From Caenorhabditis elegans (taxonomy: Eukaryota > Nematoda > Chromadorea > Rhabditida > Rhabditidae): a stretch of DNA of 64,000 nucleotides. The position numbers and the translations under genes are program-made. Location: positions 2,418,001 to 2,482,000 of the forward strand of contig NC_003284.9 in NCBI RefSeq assembly GCF_000002985.6, in the 5' to 3' direction. This document shows, piece after piece, positions 23,025 through 37,000 of this stretch. A model generated the notes under the pieces. The model was not told the origin of the DNA. It saw only the letters and a list, made by a program, of their open reading frames with translations, and searched no databases. Each line of letters opens with the position of its first letter. The stretch's first letter is position 1.

Positions 23025-24969
23025 CTGAAAAAATATGAAAAACTATGTATAATATTTTCTCTCAAGTTTATTGTGTCAGTATTGATTGCCAAAAGATCTT
23101 ACATTTTTGTAACCCTCCAGAATGTCCTTTTTCAGGTGATTTCCAGAATTTTTTGTAAATTTTCATCATGGAAAAAGTTAACATGAGCCTGCTCATTATA
23201 GTCTAGTTTCAGGTCATTGCTCAAAAAGAAATGCGTCAACTCGTGTCAATCGTCGCATCATTTTCACATCAGATCACACTCATTATAGCTTTTCATGGAC
23301 CTTTTCTTGTTACACAAAAATGACGTGTCAGTCATCTAGATGACGTCGATATAAGACATCTTTCAAAATTTGCAAAAGTTTATGGTTACTGAGAAATTGT
23401 CTGTCACCGTTTAAAAATGTATGACAAGCGAAGATGCCAAAAATGACATCGTTTGTCAGTCGGTGACAAAAGATCAAAACTTCCCTGTTGTATACAGCCT
23501 GTTTGCTTGGGAAAGACAATAGATATATGAGCTCTCATCTCTAAACGGCCGCATGAATTGTAAATGAGAATTCGCGAATTTCGAATAGGTTTTCTGGCAC
23601 GCAACAAGTTGTTTTCTTGAATTTAAATGTTCTATTTTCGAAACAATGAGTCTTTAAAAAGTGCATGGCAGTAGAGGAAATGTTATTGCGGCCAATTTAC
23701 AATTTTCTGTGTCTCAGTTTTCTGAACAATTATGAATGTACTGCAATAATTACAGGAATGACACGTGCGACCATTAGGCTTCTAATAACTACTCAAACCT
23801 TCAAACAACAAACAAATGACGGTTGGGGTTTCAAACTAAAGCAAACGTGTTACCCAAAAATGTGTACTCCTTTTGGAATGAATTTTTAACAATGGATATC
23901 GTATTGAAAGTATAAGGGTACAAAGAATTTTTTGCATGTCTAATCAACGATATAAAGAGTCGAAAACTAAAATTGCAATTAGTTTGGTCCTGAAACTCGA
24001 ATATTATTCATGTGAATATTCAAAAACATATGTTGTTATTTCATATTAGATGTTAGATAATTATAAATAAAAAATATATAATCATGAATTCATGTAGTAG
24101 AATAGATCTACTGCTATATACTGTTTTCCGGTAAAGGCCTGCTATGTGGTTTGCGCAATAAGAACATTATATTAGATAAAAAATAGTTCAGCGAAACTAA
24201 TTGAGTGTAGATGTAACTTTTTTGTTCAATATGTACCGAAAGTATGTGGTTTTCTTTTTTAAATCTGATAAAACTATGGAATTCACGTCAAAATTTCAAT
24301 ACAACGTTTTCAAGGTGTCTCTGTGGCTTTGGAAAATAAAACTGCGAATATTCATTGTCAGATTGAGTTTTACAGTTTAGAAATCACAGAACAAATTCTG
24401 TTGAACAAATCTACATATTAAATTTTTGTAATGCAATTGAAACCGGCCAATTGAGAATTAGCTTCGGAATATTTGCCTCCAACTCTAAATGTTTCCAACT
24501 AAACCCTGCCTTGCGGCAGTTTTCTTGAAATCAGCTTATATATTTGTTGATAGATATTGCGTCTACCACAAAAAACTTAAAGCAATATTACATCTAAAAA
24601 TTGTACTTAAAACTCCATTTTATAGTAACATACAAGTAATTTTATTATAAAAATATAATTGGATTAAATGAAGAAATGCTTTTGTTAACTGGTGCTCAAG
24701 TTAAACAATTAAATAGCTGTTAGCAAACATTTCCAAATTTCTCTATTAGAACAATTCTAAAATATTTGAAAGGACATCTTGAATACTACAAAGTGATTTA
24801 TTAAAAACAATTTTTGAAAATGAAATGATAACCCGTTACAACAAAAATGACAAAAACAATATTTGCATGCTATTAAATTTAGCGATGTAAAATTAAAAAG
24901 AAAAACTTGTTTGAAGAAGAAAGCACCATGTAAAGGGAAGTTTGAGTGGTTTGATTTCTATGTGGCATA

Positions 24970-25404
24970 TCAATTAATGTTCAATAATACTGGGAAAATA
25001 ATAAGAATAGAGGTGAAAAGAGCTAGGGAAGTTTGTCGAACCGAGTTGCACATGTCATCAGCACAGCAGCAGATTTCACCTTTCTTACCGTAATCTCTGC
25101 TTTTCCGGCAATATTCTCCAGTCTTCTTTTGTTGCCATCCAGTGTAAGTTGGATCGTCGATTCCTTGGCAATCCACTTTATCGCATCCCATCGAGTATCC
25201 ATTCTTCTTTCTTTCATCTGGGTCCGAATATGTTGCCCTCACACAATATTGCGAAGAAGTGTGGCAAATGTCTGGATTGATTCTTAGTAAGTGACCATCT
25301 TCCCAAATTCGATGGTACAGTCGACACTTCAAAGCATTCGTACCGAAATTGGAAATAGCAGCGAATAAAACGAGCAAAACAAGGACACGTCGGCAGTGCG
25401 GCAT
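24970..25404 (-). CDS. Ly6/ET-module small secreted protein, probably GPI-anchored
   Basis: A single open frame of 144 aa from the ATG at 25404. Signal peptide MPHCRRVLVLLVLFAAIS ending near TNA. It is followed by a compact cysteine module that starts LKCRLYHR, has CHTSSQYCVRATYSD and CDKVDCQG, and closes with the CCC-x2-D-x-CN signature (EICCCADDMCNS). The C-terminus is a hydrophobic tail (LALFTSILIIFPVLLNI), as in GPI-anchored Ly6/uPAR-like proteins. The frame is open upstream to 25557, but the leader at 25404 is the credible start. Nematodes have many such genes with neuronal or surface roles; the specific function is unknown. Confidence 0.75.
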   Translation of the reverse strand: MPHCRRVLVLLVLFAAISNFGTNALKCRLYHRIWEDGHLLRINPDICHTSSQYCVRATYSDPDERKKNGYSMGCDKVDCQGIDDPTYTGWQQKKTGEYCRKSRDYGKKGEICCCADDMCNSVRQTSLALFTSILIIFPVLLNIN

Positions 25405-28074
25405 GGATGCTTCTTTGACTAGAAGTGAAATGTGGGGCTTCATGAATATGTTAGTCCGGGCACTATATGTCGCAAAGGCACGAGAATGTACAACCCCAAA
25501 ATGGGCGGAGATAAAAACAGAAAAGCATGATATATCAGAAGAATGTCGCCATTTCACGCTATTTTTAGGGAGCTTCTGAGCATCGAAAAAAGCTTGGGGG
25601 AGAATGGAAAAGTGTGACCGGAGATCTCAGAACTGTGACAAAAATAATGTTTGGTTCAAAAGTTCATGAAAATGAAATTTCTCTATTCCGTTTTCTGTTA
25701 AATCTTATGCTATAACAAATTTTAAGTTAATTAGTCTTGTTATTAATTTAAAATTATTTTTCTGAAAGAGCAGTAAACATTGTGCTGAAATTGAATGAAT
25801 TTTGTATTGGAAATTTTAAAAAATGTCCGCACATTTTTCATGACAGTTTAAAGTTAAAAAAGGCCTAATTTCAGCTAAAAACTCCAATTTTGACCACTCT
25901 TCCATGTCGCAGAGGTCCGAGGTTAATTTTTTCTTGTTTGCATTTCAATGCATATTTTGGTGGTTTATCTAGTGTTTTTTGTTGATCAAGGCTACTTGAA
26001 ACTGATAGGTAACTAAAAAGGATCGACATTAGTTACTTATCCGCTTTAAATGTACCTTAATCAACAAAATTTTATGAGATAAACTACCAAAATATGCAAT
26101 AGAGGATGATTATTCAAAAAAGTCAACGTTTGGATCACTGCTACCCGAAAAAGTGGCGAAAATTTGAGATTTCAGCTTAAACTATGCTATATTTTAGATC
26201 ATTTTTAACTGCCATAAAAAAATTATAAAAACCTTTTTTGAAGCTTTATTACGATAATTGTTCATTGCAATACATTTTCAAAATATGTTCAAACTGTAAT
26301 ATGATCTACTCTTAATAAGATTATTAAGGGAAATTATGAAAAACTGCCAACAACTACGCAAAATATCAAAATCAGGGACCTAGCCCAGCAGCTACACAGA
26401 ACTGCTTGTTTCAGAATGGTAATCAATTTTTTTGAAACTAAAACTAATTAAAATCTAAGAATTAATAACATAAAAGTAAATGTTTGTTTGGTCGGAAAAT
26501 ATGATTTATTCTTGTGTGAAATTGCAAAACTTGCCTAAAATAGTGTTTGAAATTGGCAGGTTGCCGAAATTGCCAGTTGTTGGCACTTTTTTGGCAACTG
26601 GCAACTTACCAACACTATTTGACATCTTTTTGAAACTTTTCCATAGCCTTATTTTTTTCGAATTAACTAAATTATTCGGCTTACTTCTCTTTAAAATTTG
26701 AATTTAACTGTGTGACAGTAGAACTCAAAATAATAGCTTGAAATTAGTTTGTAAATTCCTTCTATAAACGTTTTAATATGACCCTGTAAAACAGAATTGA
26801 ACAAAAAACCACCATCAAGATGAAATTTCAATCGTTTAATTTTGCAAAGATTTACATTTTTTCAACCCAGTTGCTTTGAAGAAAACAACTTATTTTCATA
26901 AAATATTGGGTATTTTTTATTCATGTTTTTTCTGGTTCTCAAATCAAAAACCTATCGTAGTTAAAATAAATCGCAAAAAAAATCAGAACACGAAACCGCA
27001 TTTTTAAAAATGTTCAAATAAACCAAACTTACATATATAACCCATTTTGTTTGTTTCGGTGTATTATGTTTTTATTTACGCGTATATATATGCCTTTGTA
27101 AATTGAATGTTTAACATTTCTGTACTTTTTTAAAATTCATTTATTTGTAAGTTATCCCGGTGAAAATTAAATGCATTTTAAAATTAGTTCAAATGAGTTT
27201 TGCAAACCAAGTTTACTTATATCATGCCCGTTAGACAGCCCGTTGCATTTTGCAAAAAATGATGCTCTTTCAAAACATGTTAAGAAATCATTCTAAAATT
27301 GAAATAGTAAAAACACCGGATTGTTTTTCCTGTAAAGCAAAGCATTCTTGCTCATTCACCACAATGCCACATTATTGTGCTTCTTCGTTTCACAGTCTGC
27401 ACAACAAAAACCCAATCATTCACGTGTTTCTGAACCTTGTTTTGTTTTTGGGAACCAAGCAGCTTCACACCACATTTAAGGAAAAGATTCATGTACACCA
27501 AGAGACGTGGAAAAAAAAGAAGAAGAAGTAAGAAACACAAAGGAGTACTGGAAAGCAAATGAACGGTGGGTGTTGTGTGGGAAAAAGACAAGGATAAATA
27601 GACATGAAAAAAAAGATGCGGAAAAACGTTTTTTTTTTTTTGAAAATCAATCCGGATGCAAACACAAAAATTGGTGGAGATGCGTTTAAATTCAACATGA
27701 AAGAAAAATGTTGATTAAAATTATGGAAACTTACAATTAAAGCTGAAAATTATTATTGAAAAATGTGAAAAAATGTGTGATGGGATAAAGGTGTAAAAGA
27801 AATAAAAACTTCTCATATTCAAACAAAAAATTACGCCGTATTGTTGATAAAACTCCGGAGACTAGCATAAAACGGGGGGAAGAATAGGAGTTATCGCGTT
27901 GCTGTGAAATGTGATACAATCGAAAATACATATGTATCGAATCATAAAGGGGTACAACTACAACTACATTGAGAAAAGTTTTTTCAGAGAGGATTTACAA
28001 CAAAGAAAGTTGTTTCTGAGTCAAAAAAAAGTGAGGTCAGGAATTGAATATCGTTTACCAAAACGGGGGGCCAC
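25405..28074. other. Intergenic DNA between fox-1 3' end and the Ly6-like gene
   Basis: Holds the presumed Ly6-like promoter (25.4-25.7 kb), a family A element (25850-26285), a short imperfect hairpin (26535-26625, 'gccagttgttggc' facing 'ggcaactggc') and AT-rich sequence that includes the fox-1 3' UTR near 28 kb. No further gene seen. Confidence 0.5.
25850..26285. repeat. Family A inverted-repeat element
   Basis: Contains 'cagctaaaaactccaatttt', 'gtcgcagaggtccgaggtt', 'gttacttatccgctttaaat' and the inverted counterparts, as in other family A copies. Confidence 0.55.
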
Positions 28075-31000
28075 TCAATACGGAGTAAATCGATTTAACG
28101 TTCTAAGCGCCGGGTTCATTTGATATGAGGGGAGTGAGGCGGTGGCCAACGCGTTGCTAAGGTATTGTTCGCCAAACGCCGAGGCATTTCCAGATGATGG
28201 GATCCGTCCTGGTAATTCTTGTTGTTTGGCTTGATGGTACATAATGTACTCGTTACCTTGAGCAGCGGCAGCAGCGAGTTGAAACCGAGCTTGCTCATTG
28301 GCAAGCAGAGCAGCTTGAACGGCGGCCGGATCCATTCCAAACGCCGACTGTTGGAGTGCGTTCGTTTGAAGGGCTGCAGCGTTGAACAGCAAAGGTTGAC
28401 CTTGAAGTTGTGCCAGCGGATTGCCAGCCAAAGCCGCTTGCAATTGGAACGCGGGCTGTTGCATTCCGGGGATTAAAGCGGCTCCGCGACCAAGAAGAGA
28501 TTGTGCTACCAATGGACTACGGAGCAATAGGGCTCTGTTCATCTGAGCCTGTGCGGCAAGAGCTGATTGGGCCATCAGTGGGTTCATTTGGTCCAGGATT
28601 CCTAAATAAATAAATTTTGTTTGGCAATGGTTATTGACTAGTTTACCTCCAGTTGGTTTAACTTTCTTCGAGTGAACACGAGCTGTAGCGCAGTTGACTT
28701 CAATTTTCCGTCCTTCAATCATTGATCCATGAAGCTCTTGTCTAGCTCTCTCAGCATCCTGCGGTCTCTCCATTGTCACAAATCCAAACCCCTGAAATAT
28801 AAATGTTTATATGAGCTCAGTTCCTTTCTAGTGTTATTGTACTCACCTTTGATCCTCGCTCATTGAAAATAATTTCTACGTCGGAAACCACACCAAATTT
28901 CTCAAACATCGTTTTGAGGTCTGGGTCTCTGAATCTGAATGGGATATTCGATACGTGAAGTCTTTTTGGTCCATCGGGTCCGGCTGAAAAAAATTATAAT
29001 TTGGTTGAATTTTTGTGATGTTAGATTCCGTCTAGGCCGACTTTATCATCTTTCTTTTTTTGAATCATTCAGTGGCAAGCAAAAAAACTCTACACCGTTT
29101 GCACTACCTTGGTTACGTGTGAATTAACTTTGATGACAAGAGAAAAATAAAGATGATACAAATAATGCCAATTTGCGTGTTAATCACTGTTTTAATCTTT
29201 GTCACAGTTCAGAAAGAAACCGTTTTTCCATGCAAATTCAAGACGTTGAATATAAAAGATGTAAAAGAGAACAGCACGAATAAAACTCAAGAAAGTTGCG
29301 ATTTTGTATATATCGGGAAGAGAAAAGGAGGGCAAGGCTTACAGCTAGTGCTGGGATCGGGCTGTGTGACGGCCGCCGAGCCATTCGTCGAACCGGCCGT
29401 TGTGGCGACTACCGGCTGCCCTTGTTGTCCCACAATTTGTGGACCAATCTGCGTTTGTCCCATCTGAGCAGCTTGCGCTGCCGCCGCCAATTGTTGCTGA
29501 ATCGAGAGTTGCAAATCGTAATCACTGTTCGGATCGTCCTGTAAAACAAAAAGCGCTCATTCACAGATCATGCGCCTTAAGAAAATGGTTTTCTTTTTTT
29601 GGGGAATCGCCGCTCTTTCAATTCCAGAGCATGCCAAGTTCACAACCGTGCACATCTCTGCTCTGAGATGCAACACACCACCTCTCACCGTGTTTAGATT
29701 AATTAGTTTAAAAATGTTTTTGTGATGACGTGTAAAAAAAATGAAAATCCGAAAATAGAAAGCAGCTAGGGGAAAGTTGAACACGTATAATTTTTCGAAG
29801 TGAAACTATTTAAAGGAGGACGATTTTGAACGTTCAGACCCAAAATGGGCTGAAATAAATGAATTTTGTAATGAAACTTTTCAAAAACTTTTCAAAAATT
29901 CTTTATGGCGGTTCAAAATTTCGAAAACAAAAAACACTGATTTTAGCTAAAATCTCAAATTTTGCTTCTTTTCTATGCGGCTGCGGTACGAAATTAACTT
30001 TTTTTGAATTTTCCTCCTTTATTGCATATTTTGGTACATTTTTAAGGTACATTTAAAGCCGATAGTTAACTAATTTCAATAATTTTTGGTTACCTATCGG
30101 CTTTAAATGTACCTCAACGAAATTATATGAGATAAACTACAAAAAATGCAAGAAAGGATGATAATTCAAAAAAAAAGTCATTTCGGACCTCTGCCACACA
30201 GAAAAGTGGGCAAACTTCGAGATCTTAGCTGAAATCGGTATAATTTTTTTCGAAATTTTAAACCGACAAAAAAAATTTTTGAAGATTTTTTGAAAATTTT
30301 TTGAAAAGTTTCATTTCAAATTTTGTTCTTTTGAGCCCATTTTGGGTATATAGGTTCAAGTTCGTCCGAACCGTTATTCCACCTTTAAGCTTAATATGAA
30401 ATCCGGTAGAAACATGTCATAGTGTTCAGAAAACCGAAACACGAAAAAAAAAAACTAATTACCACTCTCTGAAACGCGTTAGAGAGTAACGAGGGGTTAG
30501 GTAAACTGATAGATAGAGAAAAATGGCTACTTTTTCAAACCTTTCTATTCACATATATAATCATCATACAATACCAAAAAAATAAAGTCTCATAACCAAA
30601 AGCGACATGTTTCTAGCCGGACAATCAAGAGATTTGAGAGGGTTATTCCGGTGCCTTGGTCCCAGCTACGAATTCATTCATATAGCTCACACGAAATGTG
30701 AACGAGTGAGGGGTGAGAGCATGACAGAAAATTGAAGTTAAGAGGTTTAATTGGAACGTACCTTGACTTTACCGTCCGTCGAGTTCTCCATATGATTAAT
30801 CAATGATGGAGCGCTGGTAGCAAGCATTATATTGTTTTGTGTTTGATGAGCTGAAAATTTTTTGATAACTTTTTGAAAAAAAAAAGTTCATAATCTGAAG
30901 GTACTGAAACTGCCAATACTTCCAGTTAAAGACGAAAACATGCAGGTTGAGTGAGATAGAAGGAGTGAACGGCAAGTTTCCTTTCACATTTCTTCTAACA

Positions 31001-34000
31001 TAACGTATCTATGTCAGATCTAAAACTAGTGTTACGCGCGACACAGATCTCATATTGATAAGCACCCGGTTACCATGTTATTCGCGGCTACGGTTGGGAA
31101 AGGATAGAGTTGGAAAAATGGGTAAGACTACTTTTTCGAAATTTGTCAAATGTGTCTTATATCTTCTTGCTCATTAAGAGCCCCCCTTCTATCCCCGTCG
31201 TTTCATCAAGTAATCATTTGTTTCTGGTGTGCTTGCCGAGTAGTGGCAACATTTCGGAATGGGTTTTCTTGTTCTCACATGTCCCATTGATCCGCTTCTA
31301 TTGTTATTTGCTACCCATCTTGAATATAAAAGTCCCTTCATCCTATTCTTAGAAAGTTTTTGGCTAATAGTACTGAAGAGAACGGTGGTGACCCACACAC
31401 ACACAAGTTGAACAAACATCGCGGCAGGGGGAAATAAGTATTTGGAAAAAAAATGGAGTGTTGTAAGACGCTGATGAGAGGAGCAAGCAAACGAACAAAT
31501 AATGCTAACATTGAGAACAGTGAAAAAAGATCGAAAGACTGGATGGCAACTATTCAAATTAACTGGTAGATAGTTCCCCCCCCCCCCCCCCCCGAAACGA
31601 AGTGAAACGTAACGAAATCATCGACGAGTAGAGTATATAGAATATGAGACAATTACAGTGAAGTACAGCGGAGGCAGAAAGGGTGCGAACGACGCGGCAC
31701 GAGGTGGATTGGGATTATGCAGGTCAGGTCCTCAATGAAATGACGGTACTTTACTTGCAAAGACCATTTCGAATTAGCGGTCGTACTGGTAGTAGTGGTC
31801 AGAAGATCGTAACCCTACACTTTTGCCTATTTTTGGGGGGGGGGGGGAGCAAGATGATTAGCACAATTACTCAACTCATAATCTTACTAGGGAATGTGTA
31901 ACCTATTGAGTGGTGTTATAGAATGAATGTAGTGTCATTGGATAGCTGATTTTATGTTCTTCTCGAATATAAGAAAATTATTTTCCGGCGGATATCTAGA
32001 ACTTCTATTTGCGTCCAAAGTTTAGAGCCGATTTCAGTTGATTTTCTAGAGTATTTCAAAATTATTGCGGGAAATCATAGTATTAAACTGGCTCAATAAT
32101 TTTTCATAAGCTTGCTAAATTGGGAAAAGTCATTAGTATCTTTAGCAAAAACTAGCATTTCGGAAATATCATTTGCCTTTATATCCGGAGTATACACTTC
32201 CGGAGCACAAAAAAAAATGCGAGAATGATACTTATTACATTACCAGGGTATCCAAGAGTGATAAAAAGTTAATCTAGTGGTTACAACATTTACTAGCTTC
32301 CAAAAAGTTTTTTAAATAAACTTCAAATCGAAAATTCTTACCTGCAGAGACAGCGAGCTGTTGCTGATGCTGTTGAGCAGCAATTTGCTGATGTGCCGCC
32401 AATTGCTGATAGAGCAATGAGTTGCTCAATCCAATCGGAATTTGTTGATTCTGTTGTTGAGCCCCTGTGGCAGACAGTTGGTACAGGGCTTGCATGGGCA
32501 GAGCCTGAAATTAAAAAAATGGTTAAATAGCCGAATTATGCGTAATAGGTGTAATATGGTAATATTTGACCGTTATTTAAAAAAAAAGAGTAGCGGTAAA
32601 GAAAGACGGGACCAAAAATCTATGTATGTTTTTTTCCAGTACGTGAAGGGGCGCCGGTAGGCCAGAGGAAGAGAGATAGAGAACGGAGGAGACGACTACA
32701 ATTCTTGAGCAATTATTGTGGTCATAACATCAACAAATCTATTAACCAATTCAATTCACCATATGCCGCTACCAGCTTTCAAATGTGTTCGCTTGCACAT
32801 GACAACGTTCAATGTTGTGTCAAGTGTAGTGCCATTAGAAAATGACACCGTGTTTTTTTTTCATCTCAGAAAGACAAAAAAAAGTTGGTCATAAATAGTC
32901 TGACCTTGCAGATTTTCCTCTTATTTTTCCTCTAGTTTTACCACGCGCGATACTTTCCAACTTTCCAATAAAAAAAAAAGTAAGTTACCCTCAATTGGAG
33001 ACGCCGTCGTTGGTCGCAAAAGAGCGGTGAAAATGGGTTGGAAATATTATTAGAAGGCGACGAATAACACAAACTGATTGTCTTCTTTGCCAACATTCTC
33101 TAATTTTGGCAACACCCGAATTTTGGAGAGTTGAATCGTGGAATATTGGTGGGGTGGTTTGCGAGAGAATGGCGGTGTGACGACGACGACGGCGGCGACT
33201 GGGCGAAGCGGAAGACACTGAGGCGATGTTTTGGGGGAGCAGCTGCCATGGCGCAATTCAGGCAGCGCGCGAGAATATGTGGGGAGATAGATGATTGAAT
33301 TTGATAGGTTCGTTATGTTGGAAGGCTCGACACTGACAAAGAGGCAGAGGAGCACATATCTGGTGCGGTGAGGCGGTAGAGTTAGACGAAATGAGATTTT
33401 TTTTGTTTTGTTTTTGCCGTTATACTCGTGGATATACAGATTTTCTCAAAACTTGGTTCGAATAATTAAGTTAGGCCATTTTTTTCCAATTATTGACAAG
33501 TCATAAAATTTACGAAATTAGTTTTTTTGAGCACAATTTGAGCAGTTTAAAAGTGTTACTTCTCCTTGAAAGATAATATTAATATCGATTATTCTTAATT
33601 TAGTCTTAAAAAAAAGAAGCATTTTTGCCTTGAAATAGTTATATCTGTCATACTCAATCAGCAGTAATTCATAACGTCATGTTCATGTGCTCAGCCTAAC
33701 GCAAATCGGAAATTTGAATTATATTTCAATTGATGGGCTCACCTTAACTTGCGGAGACATTCGCGGCGGTCGATAAGAGGGATGAGTTTGCGTTTCGACC
33801 ATATGGATCAAGAGAGAGAGACTACTGCGCACAGTTTACTACCCAACACAGTCGAACTGACCTTTACAAGTTGTGCGTCACTAGGTTTTTGTTGCCCCCC
33901 CCCCCTTTTTTTTTGTTTTAGCTGCACCTCTATTAATATAAACACTCGATGACAGGGATGTCAAATAGGGAGACGATAGCCCCTGAGAAGGAAACGTAAA

Positions 34001-37000
34001 AACAGTGGGGGAGATAACTGTAGGATCGGAAGGCTTACAGATTTTGATGCTGGAAAAGAAATACAAAATAAAATTTTTTCGAAAAAAAAACAATAACTTT
34101 CAAAATTGAGAACACTTTTTTTTGACTAGACGGTCAATATCTGGGGAGAACAAAATGTAGCCGTAGTGGTGCGGGGTGGTTGGTGATGCAGTAGGAAAAG
34201 TTCAAAGGAGGTGAACTGGAAAAATTGTATTAATATTTCAACAAAACTTTAATATTTTCTCGAACATATTAGAATTATGAAATTTTAATTTGAGAGAGGA
34301 GATATTGAAATGAGGAATGGACTGTGCAACTACGTAAGGTAGATAACCATCTAAAAATAATCTAGAGCACGGGGCCACTGAAAATCGAACCAGGAACGGA
34401 GCCGGAAAAGGTTTCTACTGTCATAAATCATGAAGCTTATTGATAGGACTCATCAAAACTCCAGACAGAAAACGACACCACGATTTGAAAAGCAGTTGCC
34501 CTTTCTCTCAGGTGACGCATCTTCGAAATTCACAGCAAAAGTGAACAGTTGTTGGAAAACATAGTGACTTAGGGTGTGAGAAGCTATTTTGTTTCCAATT
34601 CATTTTCATCGATGATGTTTTGAGCGCATTTACATGAAACCGACGCAGCGGGTGGTGACCAGATGAGAGATGGGTAACGAACGGCGCGAAATCAGTTGGG
34701 TGGCTAGTGAAGAATGGCACGACAAAAGTGGAACCAGATTTTGAAAATAAAAAATAAGAGAAAAATCTAGACAAAAAGCGGAAAGTGGGAATGTGAAACG
34801 AAGAGGGAACTATTAAAAAAATAGATGTAGATATATGCAAGTGAACAGCGTGGATGAGAACATGTGGTACGTATCGCGCAATGCACAGATGTCTTTGCAC
34901 CAAATCGATGAACGATGAGAGCGCAATTGGAAACAACACACAGAGATGAGGGGAGACGCGATCTGCTGCATGACCGAACAGGTCATCCCCCAAGAGGGCG
35001 AATAGGAAGACGACAATGGCTCGTCTATTTCAGAAGACGAGAGAGACTGTGTGCACGCAATATAGCGAGCAGTGGATGTAGAACGCTGGGGGACTTGGGA
35101 ATTATTAGTGGCAGACGGGTCGATAAGGGCACCAGGTTTGGATGTTGTGAATAATAATAATAATAAAGTATCTAATATCAAAACTGTATACAATTTCTGT
35201 CATCATATTGCAACTCATAGTGCTGGCCAAAAATAGTTGTTTGGTAGTTCTGCTGAATTTTCACAGTAGTAAAACTCGGAAACTATAAAAGTTGTTGAAA
35301 AATGATCAAAATATTTCCCATGACTATGTTTACTTGTTTTAGGTGTTTGAGTTTTACACAAAAATCATGGCGAAAAATAAAGCCGCCGACATTTCGTGAA
35401 TCCATTTTTGATGATAACTCAAAACCCACATTTTTAATGGAAAGTTTGTGATAGTAAATTTATCTTTACAATACTTTTCGTTTTGTTTAATCAGTCAGAA
35501 AAATAAGATATAAGAGTTGAAATGGCTTACGAGATGTCGGCCGCTTTAAAAACAAAAAAAAACATAGTGACGAGCAATAAATTTTTCCAGTTTCAGAGTT
35601 GCAATCAGGAGTACCTTTTTAGCCAACACTGTATACAAAAACTATGGCGGCCAAAAAATCAAAAAGTTTTGGTTGGATAGAAAGAAACAACAAAGCAAAA
35701 CAATTTTGTTCTCAAAACATGATGAACGTAAGTAAATATTCCTTGTACATTGAACGACAACAAGGAAAAAAAAGAAACACACATTGAGCAGGAAACAATA
35801 GAGGGACCAAAGGTTCCAGATTATTCAAGCCAAGCTGGATGTCAACCTGGGTTGCTTGTTTTTTCCTCTGTGCCACATTATTCTCCATTTGTTTTCCTTC
35901 TGATTATAGAAATATATGAGAATAACCTATTGTTGAGGCAGAACGAAAAGGGGATTGGATTTAATCTGCTTCATTATATATATATTTCGAATTTCTTTAC
36001 AAAACATCGATAAATTTCATAATGGGATAGATATAAGCAAAATCGCAAGCTCGTGGCATTTTAAACGTACATGTTATGAAACTGCTCAATTTTTTTTCTA
36101 AAATGTAGGCGGTGCAAATTTTCGAAAAAAAATAACCCAATTTTAGCTAAACTTCCCGATTTTGGTCACTTTTCTGTGTCACAGACTTTGTATTTTTGAG
36201 AAATATCCTTACAAAATTTGAAACACATTCAGGGATTGTGTCAAATGTGTGCGGCAAACTTTGAGATTTGCCGAGCTCGACAAGTTCGGCAAATTTTTTT
36301 TGTTTGAATATTTGCCGAACTCGAGAAATTCGGCAAATTAGGCACCTTTTCCGTGGTTCTCAAACTCGGTAAATTGAAATGTTTTTTTGAGCTCAAAAAG
36401 TGTCAAAATTAATGGAAAACAAATAATTTTCGTTTATTGTGTGCCTAATGCACGTGTCGATTTTTTTTTAAATAAAACATATAAAAACACTATGCTATGT
36501 TTTTTTTTTCATAAAATATCTGATCAAAACTTTTATTTTTGGACAAAATGTTTAATGAGTGCCGAAAATACTAATATTTGCCGAACAAATCTGCCAAACT
36601 TGGCACAATGATATATGTTCAATTAAAAAACTTCAAAACTTGACTACCGGGAAATATTGAAAAACACAACCAGTTCTCCGAATTTCCATCAACAGTACGC
36701 AAATTTGGTATAACAAATCAATTTAGACTCCATGTTGGAAAGTTTTCCGCGATTCACACAAAACAGATAGAAACTGTCGAAACGAAAACACTAGTTGACG
36801 CTGACTTTGGTTGTCATGCCCCTTTTGACATCTCCCCTCAACTATCCAGTAGTATAATTGCCGCGTAAATTGCGTGATATTCTCGTTTCTATGGTTGACT
36901 AGTTGAGGTAGTTGAGGTCACTATTTCTCATTACTGCACTACTTTCCGCTTATTTCAATTCGCACAGCACATATCCGCTCGCAATCCTGAATGTTCGGTG

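Larger units (their letters stand above)
17200..24969. other. 7.8-kb intergenic stretch without a confident gene
   Basis: Very AT-rich. It contains the presumed RMND5 promoter (17.38-17.60), family B copies (18180-18540, 20245-20460), a 12-nt G tract at 21571, and mostly unique sequence. Two minus-strand open stretches look mildly protein-like (21762-21971 and 22883-23024), but I could not build either into a gene. Confidence 0.5.

Noticed and set aside
27250-27531. Plus-strand 93-aa frame with several cysteines
   Set aside because: Ends in a poly-A-derived lysine run and has no domain pattern; antisense to nothing recognised.
34508-35193. Overlapping minus-strand frames in the fox-1 intron starting with hydrophobic residues
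   Set aside because: Composition follows pyrimidine-rich promoter-like DNA; no splice sites place them in a transcript frame.
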